This document shows positions 43,558-47,189 of a stretch of 47,189 nucleotides of DNA, piece by piece. Position numbers and translations under genes: made by a program. The DNA is from an uncultured marine group III euryarchaeote. Its GTDB lineage: Archaea; Thermoplasmatota; Poseidoniia; MGIII; CG-Epi1. Under the pieces are notes generated by a model. It was not told where the DNA came from and made no database searches. It saw nothing but the letters and a program-made list of their open reading frames with translations. Location of the stretch: NCBI GenBank assembly GCA_902531985.1, contig CACAGG010000005.1:1-47189 (forward strand). The letters are read 5' to 3'. Position 1 is the stretch's first letter. The number at the start of each line of letters is the position of its first letter.

Positions 43558-44723
43558 TATTCACCCTCCAAAATATGAACTACAGCAGTTGCAGCAGTAC
43601 CGCCGTGGTTTTCCGCCATTCCTATTTTAGCCCCTTTGACTTGTCTTTCACCAGCTTCTCCTCGCAGTTGTTGTACTAATTCAATAATTTGAGCAATACC
43701 TGTAGCTCCTGGTGCATGGCCTCTAGCTTTTAGACCGCCGCTTGTATTTGTAGGGATTTTACCACCCAATTTTGTTTCACCTTTAAGAATATTTGAAGCA
43801 GCTTTTCCGCGTTTAAAAATTCCTATTTCTTCAAGAGCTATAATTTCAGATATTGTGAAGTTATCATGTATTTCTATTAAATCTAAATCAGTAGCTTTTT
43901 TTCCACAACTTTTGAATGCTCGCTTTGCAGCAATCTTGATGGCAGGCATTTGGTTTAGATGCTTACGGTGATGTAAACTTAGAGTGTCTGATGCTTGGCC
44001 AGATCCAATAATTTTTACTGCTTTTTTCTTATATTTTTTAGCCCTTTCAGTAGCACATAGTACTACTGCAGCAGCCCCATCACTATTTGGGGCACAGTCT
44101 AGCATTCTCAATGGACTAGAAACCATTCCAGAATTGGAAACTGCTTCAGCACTGATTGCAAACGGAAACTGGGCCATTGGATTCATAGACGCATGATAAT
44201 GATTTTTTTCAGATACGGCCGACATTTGCTCTCTAGTAGTTCCATATTCTTGCATGTGGCTTTGTGCAATCATAGCATGTAATGATGCAAAAGTCGCTCC
44301 AGCTTTAGATTCCCACTGCTCATCAGAACCCATACTTACAGTATATGATGATTCGGAATCACTTACATCAGTCATTTTTTCCGCACCACCTACAACTGCT
44401 ATATCGATAAACCCTCCAGCTATAGCCATGTAAGCCTGTCTGATTGCTAGGCCTCCTGAAGCTGATGCAGCTTCTACCCTAGTTGCAGGCACATTTTGTG
44501 CAGCTAACCCGCAGTAGTCCGCCATCAATGCACTGACGTGCTCTTGTTGCAATGTTGATCCTGCAGCCATGTTTCCAATGTAAAGAGCATCAATATCTTT
44601 ACTTGTAATTCCAGCATCTTTTATTGCAGCGAGGCCTGTTTCGAGGCCTAGTTGACGTAATGATTTGTCCCATAATTCGCCAAATTTTGTAATGCCAACA
44701 CCAATAATGCTAACTTCTCTCAT
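43557..44723 (-). CDS. Acetyl-CoA C-acetyltransferase (archaeal thiolase), Ser at expected nucleophile position
   Basis: REVSIIGVGITKFGELWDKSLRQLGLETGLAAIKDAGI; ATRVEAASASGGLAIRQAY; IEIHDNFTISE; ARGHAPGATGIAQI; ENHGGTAATAVVHILEG. Confidence 0.92.
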   Translation of the reverse strand: MREVSIIGVGITKFGELWDKSLRQLGLETGLAAIKDAGITSKDIDALYIGNMAAGSTLQQEHVSALMADYCGLAAQNVPATRVEAASASGGLAIRQAYMAIAGGFIDIAVVGGAEKMTDVSDSESSYTVSMGSDEQWESKAGATFASLHAMIAQSHMQEYGTTREQMSAVSEKNHYHASMNPMAQFPFAISAEAVSNSGMVSSPLRMLDCAPNSDGAAAVVLCATERAKKYKKKAVKIIGSGQASDTLSLHHRKHLNQMPAIKIAAKRAFKSCGKKATDLDLIEIHDNFTISEIIALEEIGIFKRGKAASNILKGETKLGGKIPTNTSGGLKARGHAPGATGIAQIIELVQQLRGEAGERQVKGAKIGMAENHGGTAATAVVHILEGE

Positions 44724-45766
44724 TTAGTAGCTCCCATGTTCAACTTGCCTCTATATTTTGCATATGTAGCATAGTTTATGATTTTCATCCTTGAAACCAT
44801 ATTTTCTACAGTTTCGCTACGATCCATTTTATCAATTTCATCTGTAACAGTTATATCAAATGCATCACTTCCTGCACCCGATCCGTATGCTACGGCTAAG
44901 ATCCTATCACCTGGTTTTGCTATATCTAATATGGCAGATAAGCCCAAGAATACAGCACCCGAGTATGTATTTCCTATTCTAGGAGTTAATAATCCAGTCT
45001 CGAATTGCTCATTTGTAAAACCTAAGGTTTTTGCAGCCCTTATTGGAAATTTACCGTTTGGTTGATGTGTTACCACATAATCATAATCTTTAGCTTCAGT
45101 TCCAGCTTTTTGCATCATCATCATACCACAACTGACAACATGTTTGAAGAAAGCTGGTTTACCCGTAAATCTTCCTCCATGTCTAGGGTATTTTTGCCCT
45201 TCTCTTCTCCAAAAGTCAGGAGTATCTGTTGTGTATGAAGTTGTATGGTTTATTGTTGCAATTATGTTTTTATTTCCGATTACAAGAGCGCCGCCGCCTG
45301 CTGAAGCACTATATTCTAGTGCATCTCCTGGAGCTCCTTGAGAAGTATCGACACCTATAGCAATTCCATTTTCGATTTGATTGTCTCCGACCATTCCTAG
45401 ACAAGTCTGTATTGCAGCAGTTCCAGCTTTACATGCAAATTCAAAGTCAGCAGCAGTCAAGTTAGGTGTGGCACCTATGGCTTCAGCTACTATTGTCGAG
45501 GTTGGTTTGACAGCATAAGGATGAGACTCAGAACCAGTATAAATTGCACCTATGTGGTCTCCATTTAATTTAGCTCTTTTCATGGCCTGCCGTGTTGCTT
45601 CTACAGCAATAGTTATTACGTCCTCATCTGGACCAGGTACAGATTTTGAGTAGACGTTTAGATTTTTAGCCCAAGCGCTACCATCAGCACCCCACACGGA
45701 GGCTATTTCTCCGGTTTCAATTTTATGTGTAGGCACATAAGCGCCATAACTTACGATTCCATTCAT
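44720..45766 (-). CDS. Hydroxymethylglutaryl-CoA synthase
   Basis: GIVSYGAYVPTHKIETGEIA; FEFACKAGTAAIQTCLGMV (catalytic Cys present); VVTHQPNGKFP; GNTYSGAVFLGL. Confidence 0.95.
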   Translation of the reverse strand: MNGIVSYGAYVPTHKIETGEIASVWGADGSAWAKNLNVYSKSVPGPDEDVITIAVEATRQAMKRAKLNGDHIGAIYTGSESHPYAVKPTSTIVAEAIGATPNLTAADFEFACKAGTAAIQTCLGMVGDNQIENGIAIGVDTSQGAPGDALEYSASAGGGALVIGNKNIIATINHTTSYTTDTPDFWRREGQKYPRHGGRFTGKPAFFKHVVSCGMMMMQKAGTEAKDYDYVVTHQPNGKFPIRAAKTLGFTNEQFETGLLTPRIGNTYSGAVFLGLSAILDIAKPGDRILAVAYGSGAGSDAFDITVTDEIDKMDRSETVENMVSRMKIINYATYAKYRGKLNMGATK

Positions 45767-45779
45767 TTTTTTATCTCCT

Positions 45780-46466
45780 TTATTTTAGATACCTCAATTT
45801 TTGAATAATTGTTTTCTCGTCAAGCTGTGTCTTAACAAGTACAACTCTTTCCATGTCAGCTAATTTAGGGGCTAACTGATCAACAGTTTTTGGCTTTATA
45901 TAAACTACCATTCTTGGTTTTACTGGATGAGCTCTCACAGCAATCATAGGTGATCGTCCATAATGTACTCCTGAAAAGAAAACGGCCCTTTCATTAGACC
46001 AGCCATACATTTCTCCAAAAGCGTTGAAAGTAGTAATTGCTTTTAATGAGTCAACCATAGTATAACCATATATTGGTCTATTGAGAAGTTCCTCTTTCCC
46101 TGCTAGAATTTCACCTTCAATAGTCTCTAGCATATCTTCTATAGGCATTCCACTAGTAAATTCTTTGATGCCTACTATTGCCTCATTTGTTTTCCTTTCA
46201 GACATGCTGTTTACAATTTTACCACCGTGTGCAGAATCGTAGTCGACCATCGTTTCCACAAATCTTCTAACAGTACCTATTCCTGGGGAAGCCCTTCTTC
46301 CTTTTTCAAAATCACAAACAACTGATGGTTTTACTTCTAAAAGGTTTGCAAACTCTTTCTGTGATAAATGGAAAATTTCTCTCCATTTTCTCATAGTTTC
46401 ACCAGGTTTCTCTGAAACTACGATTTCTCCAGCAATACGCCTAGTCAGTTGTTCTTGCACGTTCAT
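45780..46466 (-). CDS. HTH (XRE/Cro-like) transcriptional regulator of the HMG-CoA synthase cluster
   Basis: EKPGETMRKWREIFHLSQKEFANLLEVKPSVVCDFEKGRRASPGIGTVRRFVE; directly upstream of HMGCS in the same orientation. Confidence 0.85.
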   Translation of the reverse strand: MNVQEQLTRRIAGEIVVSEKPGETMRKWREIFHLSQKEFANLLEVKPSVVCDFEKGRRASPGIGTVRRFVETMVDYDSAHGGKIVNSMSERKTNEAIVGIKEFTSGMPIEDMLETIEGEILAGKEELLNRPIYGYTMVDSLKAITTFNAFGEMYGWSNERAVFFSGVHYGRSPMIAVRAHPVKPRMVVYIKPKTVDQLAPKLADMERVVLVKTQLDEKTIIQKLRYLK

Positions 46467-46567
46467 CGATTTTGGAGTAGGTATTTAATTTTATGTGTAT
46501 TTTAGTTCGTCAATTAGCTTATTTTTGGTCATGGAAATATTAAATAGGTGGAATTTTAGACTAAATA

Positions 46568-47125
46568 GTGAGTCTAGCCAATTTCGTTCCAAAAAAGATT
46601 TTTTTAACTAAAGGTGTTGGTTTTCATAAAGAAAAATTAGCATCATTTGAATTAGCTCTCAGAGAAGCAGGTATTGCTCCATTAAATTTAATTACAGTTT
46701 CCAGTATATTGCCGCCAAATTGTGATTTCATCGATAGAAATGTTGGTGTTAAATTATTGGAACCAGGCCAGATAGTTCCAGTTGTGTTAGCTAAATCAGA
46801 TAGCAATATTCCTTCTACCTTAGTAAGTTCAGGCGTGGGTGTTGCAGTTCCGCGTGATAAAGGGCATTATGGATACTTATCAGAACATCATTGCACGGGA
46901 ATGGATGATAATAAAATGGAAGAGTATGTAGAAGATTTAGCTGCCGAAATGCTTGCAACAACTTATGGAATAAAGTTTGATCCGGATGCTTCTTGGGATG
47001 AAAAAAGAGAACTTTGGAGTATAGATAATAGAATTGTAAAAACGAGGTCTGAAGTTCAAACAGGAACTGTAAACGATGAAGGACATTGGACAACTACAGT
47101 TTCAGCAGCAGTTCTGATTCTTTAA
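46568..47125 (+). CDS. Pyruvoyl-dependent arginine decarboxylase
   Basis: GTG start; KIFLTKGVGFHKEKLASFELALREAGIAPLNLITVSSILPPNC (SS self-cleavage context); EHHCTGMDDNKMEEYVEDLAAEML. Confidence 0.93.
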   Translation: MSLANFVPKKIFLTKGVGFHKEKLASFELALREAGIAPLNLITVSSILPPNCDFIDRNVGVKLLEPGQIVPVVLAKSDSNIPSTLVSSGVGVAVPRDKGHYGYLSEHHCTGMDDNKMEEYVEDLAAEMLATTYGIKFDPDASWDEKRELWSIDNRIVKTRSEVQTGTVNDEGHWTTTVSAAVLIL

Positions 47126-47148
47126 TACAAATTGACCAAATTGCTTAA

Positions 47149-47189
47149 ATGCTACAAGAACTTGGTAATTTAGATTCATGCGCGAAACA
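47149..47189 (+). CDS. Possible start of the next gene, truncated by window end
   Basis: ATG then an open frame MLQELGNLDSCAK to the window edge. Too short to identify. Confidence 0.3.
   Translation, partial: MLQELGNLDSCAK

Noticed and set aside
43105-46466. HTH-HMGCS-thiolase-DUF35 cluster as a novel operon
   Set aside because: This arrangement is the known archaeal thiolase/HMG-CoA synthase complex locus. Only the Cys-to-Ser change is notable.

Overview
This is an AT-rich, densely coding archaeal chromosome segment. Gene content (Pus10, L21e, Rpb4, DUF655, Kae1/Bud32, archaeal LonB, pantoate kinase, mevalonate and isoprenoid genes, pyruvoyl arginine decarboxylase) fits a marine euryarchaeote, probably Poseidoniales/Marine Group II or a relative. 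That placement is inferred from gene content, not from a tree. About 36 protein genes and one tRNA-Pro are supported. I see no CRISPR array, rRNA, transposon or prophage. The observations I rate highest are: (1) a ~1775-aa surface protein with many NEW3/CARDB-like repeats, one TM helix, and a 76-residue cytosolic ubiquitin/YukD-like beta-grasp tail; (2) a repeat-rich gene with an N-terminal zinc ribbon and two free-standing UvrD/PcrA-tail-like (Tudor-like) domains, split by an exact 1-nt deletion inside a 45-bp repeat; (3) an acetoacetyl-CoA thiolase in the mevalonate cluster whose expected nucleophilic Cys reads as Ser; (4) an RNA polymerase Rpb4 subunit with an inserted CxxC...CxxC acidic loop; (5) an unannotated 54-aa ORF resembling a free-standing Trm5/Taw2 N-terminal (D1) domain; (6) a eukaryotic/bacterial-type GSII glutamine synthetase divergent from an Lrp regulator, with apparently leaderless promoters; (7) a GltB-type GXGXG beta-helix fused to a degenerate barrel next to GGPP synthase and a type 1 Idi. 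All homology statements come from motif recognition by eye. No database search was run.
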